NCBI GenBank assembly: GCA_904420075.1
Contig: CAJFTX010000012.1
Span: forward strand, 1 to 64,000
Source: an uncultured Clostridia bacterium
Lineage (GTDB): Bacteria > Bacillota > Clostridia > Oscillospirales > Feifaniaceae
Reading direction: 5' to 3'
Length of the DNA: 64,000 bases
Position numbers and translations under genes: made by a program. This document shows, piece by piece, positions 40,014 to 48,855 of the stretch (the first letter of the stretch is position 1; every line of letters begins with the position of its first letter). Below the pieces are notes generated by a model, which saw nothing but the letters and a program-made list of their open reading frames with translations, was not told the DNA's origin and searched no databases.

Positions 40014-40889
40014 ATGGGGATAAAGCAGACGGGCCGAAAAATCGGGTGGATTCTATGTATAACGATGTGCCTGGCGGGTCTGCTGTTTGTTGGGCTGAGC
40101 AGCGGCGGGCTGGGAGTTCCGGCGGAGGTGCGCGTCCCGATCTTGCTCTACCACCATATTACAGAGGAGGTGACAGGAAAAGATGTGGAGCTCTCGCCGG
40201 AGACATTTGAGCTGCATATGGAGGCTCTTGCAAAGGCGGGGTACACCGCGGTGACATTCGATCAGCTGGTGGGCTATGTGGAGCGGGGAGAGCGGCTGCC
40301 GGAGCGTCCGGTCTGTATCACGATGGACGACGGATATCTCAGCAACTATGAGCTCGCCTGGCCGATTTTGGAGCGCTGCGGGATGAAAGCCACGGTCTTT
40401 CTGATCGGGAGCTGTGTGGGGCACACTTACTATAAGGATACCGAGTTCCCGGTGACCCCGTATTTCAGCTGGGAGCAGGGCAGAGAGATGCTGCATTCCG
40501 GTGTGATCGATCTACAATGTCACACCTATGACCTGCACCAGTGGGAACCGTTTGAACCGGAGGGACCGGTGCGGAAAAATATTTTGCCGCTGCCGGGCGA
40601 GACAGAGGAGGCCTATACCCGCGTGGTGACGGAGGATTTGCGGCAGTTTCAGCGGGTATATGAGGCGGAGCTGGGGAGGCGGGCCTATGTCCTTGCGTAT
40701 CCCGAAGGGAAATACAATGAGCTCGCGGAGCGAATCGTCCGCGCAGAGGGGTTTTCGGTGACGGTGAGCACTGATGTCCACCGGGAGAACCTGCTGAAGA
40801 GAGGGGAGAGAGAGAGCCTCTATGAGCTCGGCAGGATCAATGTTGAGGCGGATATGACGGCGGAGGAATTGCTGGAGCAGATCGAGTAG
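40014..40889 (+). CDS. polysaccharide deacetylase, membrane-anchored paralogue
   Basis: A 291-residue paralogue of the preceding gene, nearly colinear over the catalytic domain (VPILLYHHITEE, TMDDGYLSNYELAWPILERC, HTYDLHQWEPF, LAYPEGKYNELA). Unlike its partner it has no lipobox. The N-terminus (IGWILCITMCLAGLLFVGLS) is a plain membrane anchor. The pair arose by tandem duplication and then changed anchoring. ATG 40014 has GGGGAGGAG upstream, and the gene starts 37 bases after its neighbour. Confidence 0.87.
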   Translation: MGIKQTGRKIGWILCITMCLAGLLFVGLSSGGLGVPAEVRVPILLYHHITEEVTGKDVELSPETFELHMEALAKAGYTAVTFDQLVGYVERGERLPERPVCITMDDGYLSNYELAWPILERCGMKATVFLIGSCVGHTYYKDTEFPVTPYFSWEQGREMLHSGVIDLQCHTYDLHQWEPFEPEGPVRKNILPLPGETEEAYTRVVTEDLRQFQRVYEAELGRRAYVLAYPEGKYNELAERIVRAEGFSVTVSTDVHRENLLKRGERESLYELGRINVEADMTAEELLEQIE

Positions 40890-41034
40890 GCGGCTTTTTG
40901 TATGCGGGGCGCGGCGCCGGCCGCTAACAAGACAATATGTCAGTCTCTGAATTTTTATGGAAGTAAAAAGAGATGGGGATAATAAACGCGGCGATGCCGA
41001 AGATGGAGCCTGGGAGACAGAGCTGTTTCGGTTG

Positions 41035-41070
41035 AAAAAAGGTGTGACGAAAGTTCGTCACACCTTTTTT
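41035..41070. terminator. bidirectional terminator between converging units
   Basis: A-run, GGTGTGACGAA / TTCGTCACACC stem with a 2-nt loop, T-run. It separates the deacetylases (+) from the carbohydrate operon (-). Confidence 0.9.
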
Positions 41071-41071
41071 A

Positions 41072-42238
41072 TTATAGTTTGATCGACTGCTCGGAGAGCG
41101 GCATGTTTTTGCGAAAGTGGGGCATCTCCATTGTCCGGCCGCCGTTGACAACCGAGAGCTCGGAGAGCAGGCCGGCAGCCGTCCATTCGCACGCCTGATA
41201 GACGTCGATCTCCGGCGGCTTTTTACCGAGTACGGCGTCCACGAAATCCTGCACGATGAAGAAGTCCCCGCCGTGGTGACCGGCGGCCTTCTGCTCTTCG
41301 GTTGCGCTACGATAGCGCTCGGGCAGCAGGTGGCTGAAGTCGGAGAGCGGCCGCCACTTGGCGCTGTCGGTGTCCGGATCGAAATCCGAGAGCCAGAGTT
41401 TGTGCTGATCGCCGAGTCCGCGAGGCGCCTCGACGACCCCTTTGGTTCCCTGGAGCTGATAGTAGGCCATGTTGTGGGGGCGCATGGAGAGACAGTCGAG
41501 CCGGATACGCAACAGCTTGCCGCTCGCGAGCTGGCAGAGGGTGACCGAGGTGTCCTCCTGGCGCAGCTCGGGCGCGACGTGGTGGCCGCTTGAGAAGGTG
41601 GCGACGCTCGCGATCCGGTCCCCTTCAAACCACTGCATCAGCGGACCGATGCTGTGGGTCGGATAGAAGAGACCGCGCTTACCGAGCTGCCAGTATTTCC
41701 GCCAGGTGTAGGCGCCGTGTATCTCGTCCGGCGTGGGTTTATGGAGGCCGGTTTTGAGCGAGGCCTGATGAAGCAGGCCCTTGATCTCGTGCAGATACTC
41801 GCCCTCGCCGTAGTAGATCTCGCCGAACAGGCCCTTTTTTACCATGGCGCGGATGAGCTGATTCTCGGGGCTGTAGCAGTAGTTTTCGGCGAACATATAG
41901 ACCTTTCCAGAGCGCTCCACGCTCTCGATCAGCCACCAGAGCTCATCCATTGTGACCCCGGCGGTCACCTCGGAGAAGACGTGCTTGCCCGCGTCGAGCG
42001 CGGCGATCGCCTGTGGAACGTGGCACTGCATCGGCGTTGCGATCACGACGGCGTCGATGTCACTCTCGAGCATATCCTCGAAAATGCGGTAGGTGTGCGG
42101 GATGTGATGGGCCTCGCTGACCTCCTGTAAGAGGGCGGCGTCGAGGTCGCAAATCGCGGTTACCTCCACCCCGTCGATCGCCTGAAAGCCGAGCAGAGTG
42201 GAGAGCCCGCGCGCGCCGGCGATTCCGATTTTTAACAT
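41072..42238 (-). CDS. Gfo/Idh/MocA family oxidoreductase
   Basis: A 388-residue NAD(P)-dependent sugar or inositol-type dehydrogenase. The Rossmann fold starts at KIGIAGARGLS and runs to about residue 120, with IDAVVIATPMQCHVPQA. The usual EKP motif is EVT here (HVFSEVTAGVTMDE), so the lysine normally needed near the active site is missing from that position. The second domain contains YPTHSIGPLMQWFEGD and HHGGDFFIVQDFVDAV. ATG 42238 has GGAGG upstream. It is last in the importer operon, 15 bases after the permease, so it likely acts on the imported compound. Confidence 0.85.
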   Translation of the reverse strand: MLKIGIAGARGLSTLLGFQAIDGVEVTAICDLDAALLQEVSEAHHIPHTYRIFEDMLESDIDAVVIATPMQCHVPQAIAALDAGKHVFSEVTAGVTMDELWWLIESVERSGKVYMFAENYCYSPENQLIRAMVKKGLFGEIYYGEGEYLHEIKGLLHQASLKTGLHKPTPDEIHGAYTWRKYWQLGKRGLFYPTHSIGPLMQWFEGDRIASVATFSSGHHVAPELRQEDTSVTLCQLASGKLLRIRLDCLSMRPHNMAYYQLQGTKGVVEAPRGLGDQHKLWLSDFDPDTDSAKWRPLSDFSHLLPERYRSATEEQKAAGHHGGDFFIVQDFVDAVLGKKPPEIDVYQACEWTAAGLLSELSVVNGGRTMEMPHFRKNMPLSEQSIKL

Positions 42239-42253
42239 GAGGAGTCCTCCTTT

Positions 42254-43135
42254 TTACTCTTTGACCGAGCCGATCATGATGCCGGAGACAAAGTATTTTT
42301 GCAAGAAGGGATAGACGCACATGACCGGAATGATGGTGATGACGGTGAACGCCATCTTGAGCGATTGGCTATTGACGAGGGCTGCGCTGCCTGCGCTCCG
42401 AGCGCCCTCCAGTGTCTGACTCATCTGCGCTGCGACCGTGTTGTAGAGCACGTACTGAATGGTATAGAGATGCGGACTCATCGAGTTATAGAGCTGGGTA
42501 TCCATCAGAGAGTTCCAGTGGGTGAGGGCGGAGAAGAGAATCACTGCGGCGTTGACCGGGAGGCAGATGGGGAGAATGACCCGGAAGTAAGCGGTCAGCT
42601 CGTTGCCGCCGTCGATCAGCACCGCCTCCTCCATCGAGGGAGGAATGCTCTCCATGTAGTTTTTCATCAATACGATGTTGAAGGGGACGACTAACATCGG
42701 AATGATATAGACCCAGAACGTGTTGGTGAGTCCCAACGTCTGATAGGTGAGATAGATGGGGATGGTACCCGCGTTGAAGTACATGGTGAAGATGATGAAG
42801 ACGCGGAAAAACCGGCCGGCAATCAGATGTGTTTTGCTGAGTACATAAGCTGCCATACCGCTGACGAGCAGCATACCGGCGGAACCGAGCACGCTGCGCT
42901 CAACAGAGATGAGCAGCGAAGAGTAGACCGCCTCTGTCTCAAACGCTGTTTTGAACGATTCGAGAGTGAATCCCTTTGGCCAGAGGAGCAGAGAGCCCGT
43001 GGTCTGACTCGGAGTGCTGAGCGAGCAGGTGATCACATACCAGAAGGGATAGAGTACCAGGACGAGGATAATGAGCATGAGTAGAGTGTTGAGTATGTCA
43101 AAAAGAATTCCGCCGACGCTCCGTTTTCTTTTCAT
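42254..43135 (-). CDS. carbohydrate ABC transporter permease, LplC/YtcP-like
   Basis: A 293-residue inner-membrane permease with six helices, of the MalG/LplC class. The cytoplasmic EAA loop that docks the ATPase is MEEAVLIDGGNELTAYFRVILPICLP near residue 185 (quoted as EEAVLIDGGNEL and VILPICLP). The N-terminal RSVGGILFDILNTLLMLIILVLVLYPFWYV region is typical for this subfamily. It follows the LplB-like permease by 12 bases. No ATPase gene is nearby, as usual for this class, which shares an MsmX-type ATPase. Confidence 0.9.
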   Translation of the reverse strand: MKRKRSVGGILFDILNTLLMLIILVLVLYPFWYVITCSLSTPSQTTGSLLLWPKGFTLESFKTAFETEAVYSSLLISVERSVLGSAGMLLVSGMAAYVLSKTHLIAGRFFRVFIIFTMYFNAGTIPIYLTYQTLGLTNTFWVYIIPMLVVPFNIVLMKNYMESIPPSMEEAVLIDGGNELTAYFRVILPICLPVNAAVILFSALTHWNSLMDTQLYNSMSPHLYTIQYVLYNTVAAQMSQTLEGARSAGSAALVNSQSLKMAFTVITIIPVMCVYPFLQKYFVSGIMIGSVKE

Positions 43136-43147
43136 CGTATCCCCCCC

Positions 43148-44113
43148 TTAGAAAACCGAGGTGTCGCTCAACTTCTTCACCGTCTTGTTGACCACGACGA
43201 GCACGATGATACTGACGAGCGTCTTTAGAATACCGACGGCTGTTGCATACGGGTAGTCGAGCTGCTGTAGACCGAATTTATAGATATACATGTCGAGGAC
43301 CTCCATCGTCTCCCAGTTGGTCGCGTTTGTGAAGACGAAAAACTGTTCGAGATTGTTGGAGAAAATCCAACCGCTGTTCATAATGAGCAGAATAGAGGCG
43401 GTTGGAATAAGATTCGGCAGCGTGATATACCAGATCTTTGCGAACCGGCCTGCACCGTCGAGCGAGGCGGACTCATATTGTTCCTGCGGGATACCGCTGA
43501 TGGTAGCGAGAAAGATGATACAGTTATATCCCGTGTGCTTAAAGAGGTTTAAAACGATCATAAGCCCCCAGGAATACTTGGCGGAGCCGAGAATATTAAA
43601 GCCCTTTTCGATCACGCCGAGCGAGACGAGCAGCTGATTGATCGCGCCCGAGTTCACGGCGAAAAGCGCCCAGACGATCGAATACATGATTACCCAGGAG
43701 ATGAAATACGGGAAAAAGAGGATGGTCTGGACAAATTTTGCTCCCGGTTTCCAGAGCAGTTCCCGCAACAGAACGGACAGGACGAGCGCCACCGTGATAT
43801 TGATGACAATAGTGAGCCCGTTGATGACGAGCGTGTTTCGGATGAGATATCCGAGATCCGAGCTCTCAAACAGAAGACGGGAAAACTGCCTAAGACCTAC
43901 AAAGTCTCCGCCGAAGAGGGAGTCCCCCACATGATAGTCGGTGAAAGCGAGCCACCACCCGACGAGAGGCAGATAGCAGAGTACCGCCGTTAACAGAAAG
44001 GCCGGGCAGAGCATGAGCAGAAGATATTTCTGACGGTTGAGCCGGGTAAAAAGACGACTGGAACCGAAACGCCCGCTGTGGACGGAAGTTTTTTGAGAAC
44101 TGAGAACAGACAA
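43148..44113 (-). CDS. carbohydrate ABC transporter permease, LplB-like
   Basis: A 321-residue permease with six helices, partner of the LplC-like protein. The EAA loop reads EQYESASLDGAGRFAKIWYI near residue 215. Subfamily features include LLLMLCPAFLLTAVLCYLPL at the first helix and the C-terminal LDMYIYKFGLQQLDYPYATAV stretch. ATG 44113 has GGAGGAGT upstream. It lies 135 bases after the binding protein, with a GC-rich hairpin in between that may lower permease expression relative to the binding protein. Confidence 0.9.
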   Translation of the reverse strand: MSVLSSQKTSVHSGRFGSSRLFTRLNRQKYLLLMLCPAFLLTAVLCYLPLVGWWLAFTDYHVGDSLFGGDFVGLRQFSRLLFESSDLGYLIRNTLVINGLTIVINITVALVLSVLLRELLWKPGAKFVQTILFFPYFISWVIMYSIVWALFAVNSGAINQLLVSLGVIEKGFNILGSAKYSWGLMIVLNLFKHTGYNCIIFLATISGIPQEQYESASLDGAGRFAKIWYITLPNLIPTASILLIMNSGWIFSNNLEQFFVFTNATNWETMEVLDMYIYKFGLQQLDYPYATAVGILKTLVSIIVLVVVNKTVKKLSDTSVF

Positions 44114-44248
44114 GATGACTCCTCCTTTGCGGACAAAGACGCAGACGGTTGGGGGCGGCGTCCCTGCCGGAGCATTTTTTCACGGTTCTAAGGGAGCTGA
44201 GCGGCGAAATGGATAGCGCCCAGCCCCCTTTTTGAGAGGGGAGCGCTG

Positions 44249-45961
44249 TCAGCGCAGTTCCTCCGGTATCTCGGAGTACAGCCGATTGAGCTCGTCGATG
44301 ACCGACTGGTGATCGAGTTTGTCATACTCTGCCATCGCGTCGCTGTAGACCTGCTCAAATTCCTGTTCGGATTCGGCGAGCACCATGCGGGCGGACCATT
44401 TGGTCCGGACTTCCACCATCTTGGCGGCGGTTTTGCCGAGATCACTTGTGGGATCAATCGAGACCGAGCTTGCAGCTCCGGCGGAGACCAGCGTGCCGTT
44501 TTGTTCCCACCAGGCCTGCGAACTCTCCCAGCCGAGATTCTGATAGACTTCCTTCTGACGGTCGGTGAGGGTCGCTTCGTCTTTGTAGACCGGCTCATAG
44601 AGCAGCCCGTGGAACTGGCCGTCCGCCGCCCTGGTCTGGAAAATCGGAAGTCCTGCGAGGATGGAGGCCGTGCTCGACACGCAGACGCCGGTCTCCTTCA
44701 TGAAAGCCACCGAATCGGTACCGGCTTTCAGCAATGCGTCGGTCGGAACGCGTTTGCCGTCCTCGACCGTATAGTGCTCCCCCTCGAATCCGCTGCGCAT
44801 CATGATCTGGCCCTCGTCGCTTGAGGCCCACTCGATGATCTCCAGCAGCTTTTCGGGCTGTTTACATTTGTCGGTCAGGCCCCATGAGGCGTAGGGGCGG
44901 GAGACCTCCTCGCGCAGCATACGTTTCTGACCGGCTGCCACCTGGGAGGTGGATTGGATCGGAACCTGGACGTACTGCAGGTCAGAGAGGCCGTTGCTGA
45001 CGAGTCCCTCGTTGATCTGGGCGCTGTCGAAACTGACATACCAGATCGAGAGGGGGACGCCCTGCTGAGCTTTCTCAATGGTGCGGTCGTTGGTGTCGGT
45101 GAAACACTCCTCGTCGAGCAGCCCTTCGCGGTACAGCCTGTTGAAAAACTGGAAAGACTCCTTGACCTCCGGATTTTTAAAGTAGTCCTCGAATTTCCTT
45201 GTCTTGACGTTAAAGGTGTAGCTGTCGTTACTGATGGGGAGATAGGTGTCGCCCTTCTCATAGAGGATGGGCAGAATACCCTGAACGCCGTAAGACTCCG
45301 CGCCGGGCATCGTCATGCCGACGGTCGCCTGGCCGCTCTCCGTGGTGGGGTGGTTTTCTTTTGCCTCCCTTAAAAAATCGATCCACTCGTCGGTGGTGAG
45401 AGGAAGCTCCCAGTTGGCCTCCTCCAGCAGGTCGGAGCGCACCAGCAGATCACAGATGTCGAGTGACTCGCTTGGAATTTCAAGCTCCCAGTTATAGAGC
45501 TTGCCGTCGTCGCTGTTGAGCCGCCAGTAGGGGATGTTTTTTACAAATCGCGCCGTGAATTCCGGCATATCCTCGAGATAGGGGTCGAGCTCGATCAGCT
45601 TGCCGGCGTTGATATAGCTTTTGACGATGTCCTGGCGTTGCATCTGCTGCATTTCGCCGTAGTCGTTGGAGGCCAGCATCAGACTCTGCTTCTCGCGCAT
45701 ATCGCCCGCATACTGAATATACTCAAAATCGACGCCGAAGGTATCGAGAATATACTTTCCAACCTCCGTCTCAGAACTTTTGGTGGGGTATGCGGCTCCG
45801 GCGGGAACGAGCACTTGCACGGTATAGACGCCGTCGTCTGTGCCGGAGTCTCCACCCGGGTCGGCTTCGCCCTTTGAGCAGGCGGAGAGACTTGCCGCTA
45901 GGACGACTGTGAGCGCACAGGCGAGAACTCTGCCGAGCGTATCATTTACCTTGTGTTTCAT
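44249..45961 (-). CDS. extracellular sugar-binding lipoprotein, LplA/YtcQ-like
   Basis: A 570-residue solute-binding lipoprotein for the importer. Signal and lipobox: RVLACALTVVLAASLSAC followed by a Gly/Asp-rich linker. The large two-lobed domain has family phrases LASNDYGEMQ, DPYLEDMPEFTARF, DEWIDFLREAKE and SSDEGQIMMRSGFEGEHYTVEDG (in parts). The LplA subfamily usually binds oligosaccharides, often plant or host-derived uronates or rhamnose-type glycans, but the ligand here is open. ATG 45961 has GGAGGTG upstream, and a TATAAT lies near 46013-46018 on the minus strand. Confidence 0.9.
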   Translation of the reverse strand: MKHKVNDTLGRVLACALTVVLAASLSACSKGEADPGGDSGTDDGVYTVQVLVPAGAAYPTKSSETEVGKYILDTFGVDFEYIQYAGDMREKQSLMLASNDYGEMQQMQRQDIVKSYINAGKLIELDPYLEDMPEFTARFVKNIPYWRLNSDDGKLYNWELEIPSESLDICDLLVRSDLLEEANWELPLTTDEWIDFLREAKENHPTTESGQATVGMTMPGAESYGVQGILPILYEKGDTYLPISNDSYTFNVKTRKFEDYFKNPEVKESFQFFNRLYREGLLDEECFTDTNDRTIEKAQQGVPLSIWYVSFDSAQINEGLVSNGLSDLQYVQVPIQSTSQVAAGQKRMLREEVSRPYASWGLTDKCKQPEKLLEIIEWASSDEGQIMMRSGFEGEHYTVEDGKRVPTDALLKAGTDSVAFMKETGVCVSSTASILAGLPIFQTRAADGQFHGLLYEPVYKDEATLTDRQKEVYQNLGWESSQAWWEQNGTLVSAGAASSVSIDPTSDLGKTAAKMVEVRTKWSARMVLAESEQEFEQVYSDAMAEYDKLDHQSVIDELNRLYSEIPEELR

Positions 45962-46097
45962 AACAGCACCTCCTTATTTGTCCGGACGAATATTGTGGAT
46001 TTTGTCTATATTTAAATTATAAAATAACATATTTTTGTGCGAAACATGCAAAAACATACTTCGTTCACAAATAAGACATGAAAAATTAAACTTTTCG

Positions 46098-46131
46098 AAA
46101 AAAAGAGACGGCAGGGGAGGCCTGCCGTCTC
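46098..46131 (-). terminator. terminator of the two-component operon
   Basis: Minus strand GAGACGGCAGG / CCTGCCGTCTC with a 5-nt loop and seven T, at the end of the response regulator gene. It separates regulators from the importer transcript. Confidence 0.88.
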
Positions 46132-46903
46132 AGGTGAGATGTGTTGCTCGGTATTCGGTGGGGGTCATGCCGGTTTTTGCCTTGAACATCCGATAGAAGT
46201 AGTTGAGATCATGGTAGCCGACGTTTTCGGAGATCTCGTAGATCCGAAGATCCGGGAGACGCAGCAGCTCCGATGCGCGTTCGATGCGCAGCGTGTTGAG
46301 ATAGTCGGTGAAACGCTGTCCGGTCGAAGCTTTGAACAGACGGCCGAGATAGACCGCATTCATATAGAATACGTCCGCAATAGCGGTGAGGCTGATGTCG
46401 CGGTTGTAGTGTTCGTCGATATATCGGAGAACCGCTTTCATCAGATCGGGAGAGGCGAGCGGCGGGGGATCGACGGAGGGCGGCTCACAGGCGGCGGAGG
46501 GAGCCGGCGGAGCAGGCGCGGGACCGCGGGAGGCCAGGACGCCGCGCACCCGTTCGAGCGCCTTTACCAGCAGATGGTCGTTGATCGGTTTGAGCAGATA
46601 GTGCGAGACGCCGGATTCGATCGCGCGGCGGGCGTATTCAAATTCGGGGAAGGCGGAGAGAATGATGATCTCTCCGGGAAAATGCTCCTGCCGGAGCGCC
46701 TCGATCAGCTGGATGCCGTCGATGCCGGGCATGCGGACGTCGGTGAGGACGAGATCGAAAGGAGCGGTATGAATCCGCTCGAGCGCCTGGCGTCCGCTCG
46801 CCGCGCTGCCGGCGACGGTGAAGCCGTACTCCTCCCAGAGGATGAGCTTTGAGAGCCCCTGTCGGACAGCCTTCTCGTCGTCTACAATCAGAACACGGTA
46901 CAT
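46130..46903 (-). CDS. AraC-type response regulator, YesN-like
   Basis: A 257-residue regulator. The receiver domain (1-120) has IVDDEKAV, the phospho-acceptor Asp in LVLTDVRMPGIDG near residue 54, and LLKPI near 105. An Ala/Pro-rich linker leads to an AraC DNA-binding domain (150-257) with ISLTAIADVFYMNAVYLGRLFK and the second helix-turn-helix RIYEISENVGYHDLNYFYRMFK (in parts). ATG 46903 shares a base with the kinase stop; TTG 46906 is not needed. It presumably activates the adjacent sugar-binding protein promoter. Confidence 0.93.
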   Translation of the reverse strand: MYRVLIVDDEKAVRQGLSKLILWEEYGFTVAGSAASGRQALERIHTAPFDLVLTDVRMPGIDGIQLIEALRQEHFPGEIIILSAFPEFEYARRAIESGVSHYLLKPINDHLLVKALERVRGVLASRGPAPAPPAPSAACEPPSVDPPPLASPDLMKAVLRYIDEHYNRDISLTAIADVFYMNAVYLGRLFKASTGQRFTDYLNTLRIERASELLRLPDLRIYEISENVGYHDLNYFYRMFKAKTGMTPTEYRATHLT

Positions 46904-48735
46904 CAAAATCTCTCCTTCCTGTCCGGCCCCGGCCGGGTGCGAATGACGGGGAGCGTGACCTCGATTTCGGTTCCGCGCCCCTGTTTGCTCCAGATCTGCA
47001 TCCCGTAGTCCGCCCCGTAGAGCAGGCGGATGCGGTTTTGCACATTTTTGAGACCGAGCTTTGTATATCCCTCCGAGGGGGAGAGACCGGGGGCGGCGAT
47101 ATGCGCTTTGAGCCGGGTGAGCTCCTCCTCTGACATTCCCACGCCGTCGTCCGTCACAGTGAGGTGGAGGGCGCCCCCGCGCTCGGCGAGCTCCACGACC
47201 ACTGTGCCGCGCCCCTCCTTCGGCTCCAACCCGTGGAACACGGCGTTCTCCACCAGCGGTTGCAGGATAAGCCGGGGGAGAAAGAGCGCGCCGAGCTCCT
47301 CTGAGAGATAGGTTTGAAGCTGAATTCTGTTTCCAAAACGGTAGCGCTGGATCGACATATATTTCTTGACAAAGCGCAGCTCCTCCCGCACGGTGACGAA
47401 GTCCGACTCGGGATTTAAGTACTCGCGGATACTCTCGGCGAAGGTCTGCATCACATCCGCGGTCCTCCGGTCGCCCTGCAGCAGCAGATTCATCCGGATG
47501 GATTCCAGCGTGTTGAAGAGGAAATGCGGGTTGATCTGTCCCTTGAGCGCGAGAATTTCGGCCTCTTTCTTCTCGGTCTCGATTGTCTGTACGGCGAGCT
47601 TGCTCTCCATGATGCGGAGATTGGCCTCGTAGACGGTATGGATCAGCGTGTCGATCTTCTCTGCCATGTAGTTGAAGTCCCGGCCGATCCGCCCGATCTC
47701 GTCCCCGCCGGACACCTGCACCCGGGTGCGAAAATCGCCGCGGGCGATCCGGTGGATGCTGCCGGTCAGAGCTGCGAGCCGTCCGGTAATACTCGCGGAG
47801 ACCAGCGCGATCAGCAGCAGGGATAGGCCGAGGCAGACGAGACAGAGCAGTCCGCTGGAGGAGATGATCTGCCCGAAGTCCGCGAGCAGATCATCCTGCG
47901 GGATGAAGTAGAGCAGCTTCCAGTCCGCGATACCGAGATCGTTTCGGGTGAGCGTCTCCTCCATACGGATATAGTTTTTTCCGCCGTAGGATACCGCATA
48001 CCCGGCGGGGACGTGAGCTGCGGTGCGGAAGGGGACCCCGTCAAACGGGGCGCCCAGCAGCTCGCGCTCGGTCGAGGAGAGGATGACGCCGCGGTCATCC
48101 ACGAGAAAGACCATGTGCTCCGCCTCCTCGCTGACGAGCGCGTGGAGCGCTTGTTCATCCAGAAAGAGAGCGAGCACCATCTTCTCGGCGGGCGCCTCCG
48201 GACGCACGACGTCGGTGTAGCAACAGAGGCGGGAGGCGCTGTCGTCGACCGGGGCCCAGTGATAGAGTGCGTCGGTGCGCGTGGGATCGTACCAGCTGGA
48301 CCGCTCGAGCGCCTCAAGGCGGTTGTTCACCTCGGAGGAGAAGCGGACGGTGGGGTTGTCGTTATAGATTTTAAAGCTGCGTCACTCCTGCCGGAACCCG
48401 CTGGAGTACTGCCGAAGCACGGGGGCGACCACATCGAGATAGCTCTCAAGTCCCTCCGCGGGCTTGCCGTGCGGCGTATCGAGATACTGCCAGAGCGGCT
48501 GATAGGAGAGAAGCAGGTCGATGGTCTCCACCTGATCCTCAAACAGGTTGAAGTAATTTTCGCGCAGCTGGGCAAAGTTGCTGCGGGAGGCGTCCACCCG
48601 GCGGCTCACCGACGTCTCATACAGACGGGCGGTGAGCAGTGCGGTGATGAGCAGCACCGGCAGAATAGAGATGATCGCGCAGGAGATCATCAGCTTTTTT
48701 CGGATCGAAATATTCGATAAGAGTTCCCGCTTCAT
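46903..48735 (-). pseudogene. sensor histidine kinase, YesM-like, interrupted by an in-frame TGA
   Basis: A 610-codon kinase gene broken only by TGA at 48382-48384 (codon 118); both sides are in the same frame and belong together. The first part has a membrane helix (KLMISCAIISILPVLLITAL) and the start of a sensor domain ending SSGFRQE. After the stop RSFKIYNDNPTVRF continues the sensor, then a second helix, HAMP, the His-kinase box INPHFLFNTLESIRMNLL and the ATPase motifs LILQPLVENAVFHG and VTDDGVGM. ATG 48735 has GGAGGG upstream. TGG to TGA by one base change or a sequencing error are equally simple explanations. Confidence 0.85.
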
Positions 48736-48774
48736 AGGTCCCTCCTGTGCGCTGAAAAATTTGAACGGTTTGCC

Positions 48775-48840
48775 TTGCAACTTCTATTATAGTAGCGTAT
48801 GATGAGTTTATAAAGCAGTTTATAAAATTAGTTTTATAAA
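48775..48840 (+). promoter_or_regulatory. promoter and triple TTTATAAA operator of the ROK gene
   Basis: TTGCAA (48775-48780), 17-base spacer, TATGAT (48798-48803). Three palindromic boxes TTTATAAA follow at 48807, 48819 and 48833, just before the start codon. The same box occurs twice before the GDPD operon, so the ROK protein is the probable binder. Confidence 0.75.
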
Positions 48841-48855
48841 AGTTGAGGGCCGGTT

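Noticed and set aside
48330-48780. Selenocysteine or UGA-Trp recoding at the kinase TGA
   Set aside because: Other genes in the window use TGA as their stop and TGG for Trp. No stable hairpin of SECIS type was seen right after the codon, and the position is in a sensor domain without a redox role. A plain nonsense change is simpler.
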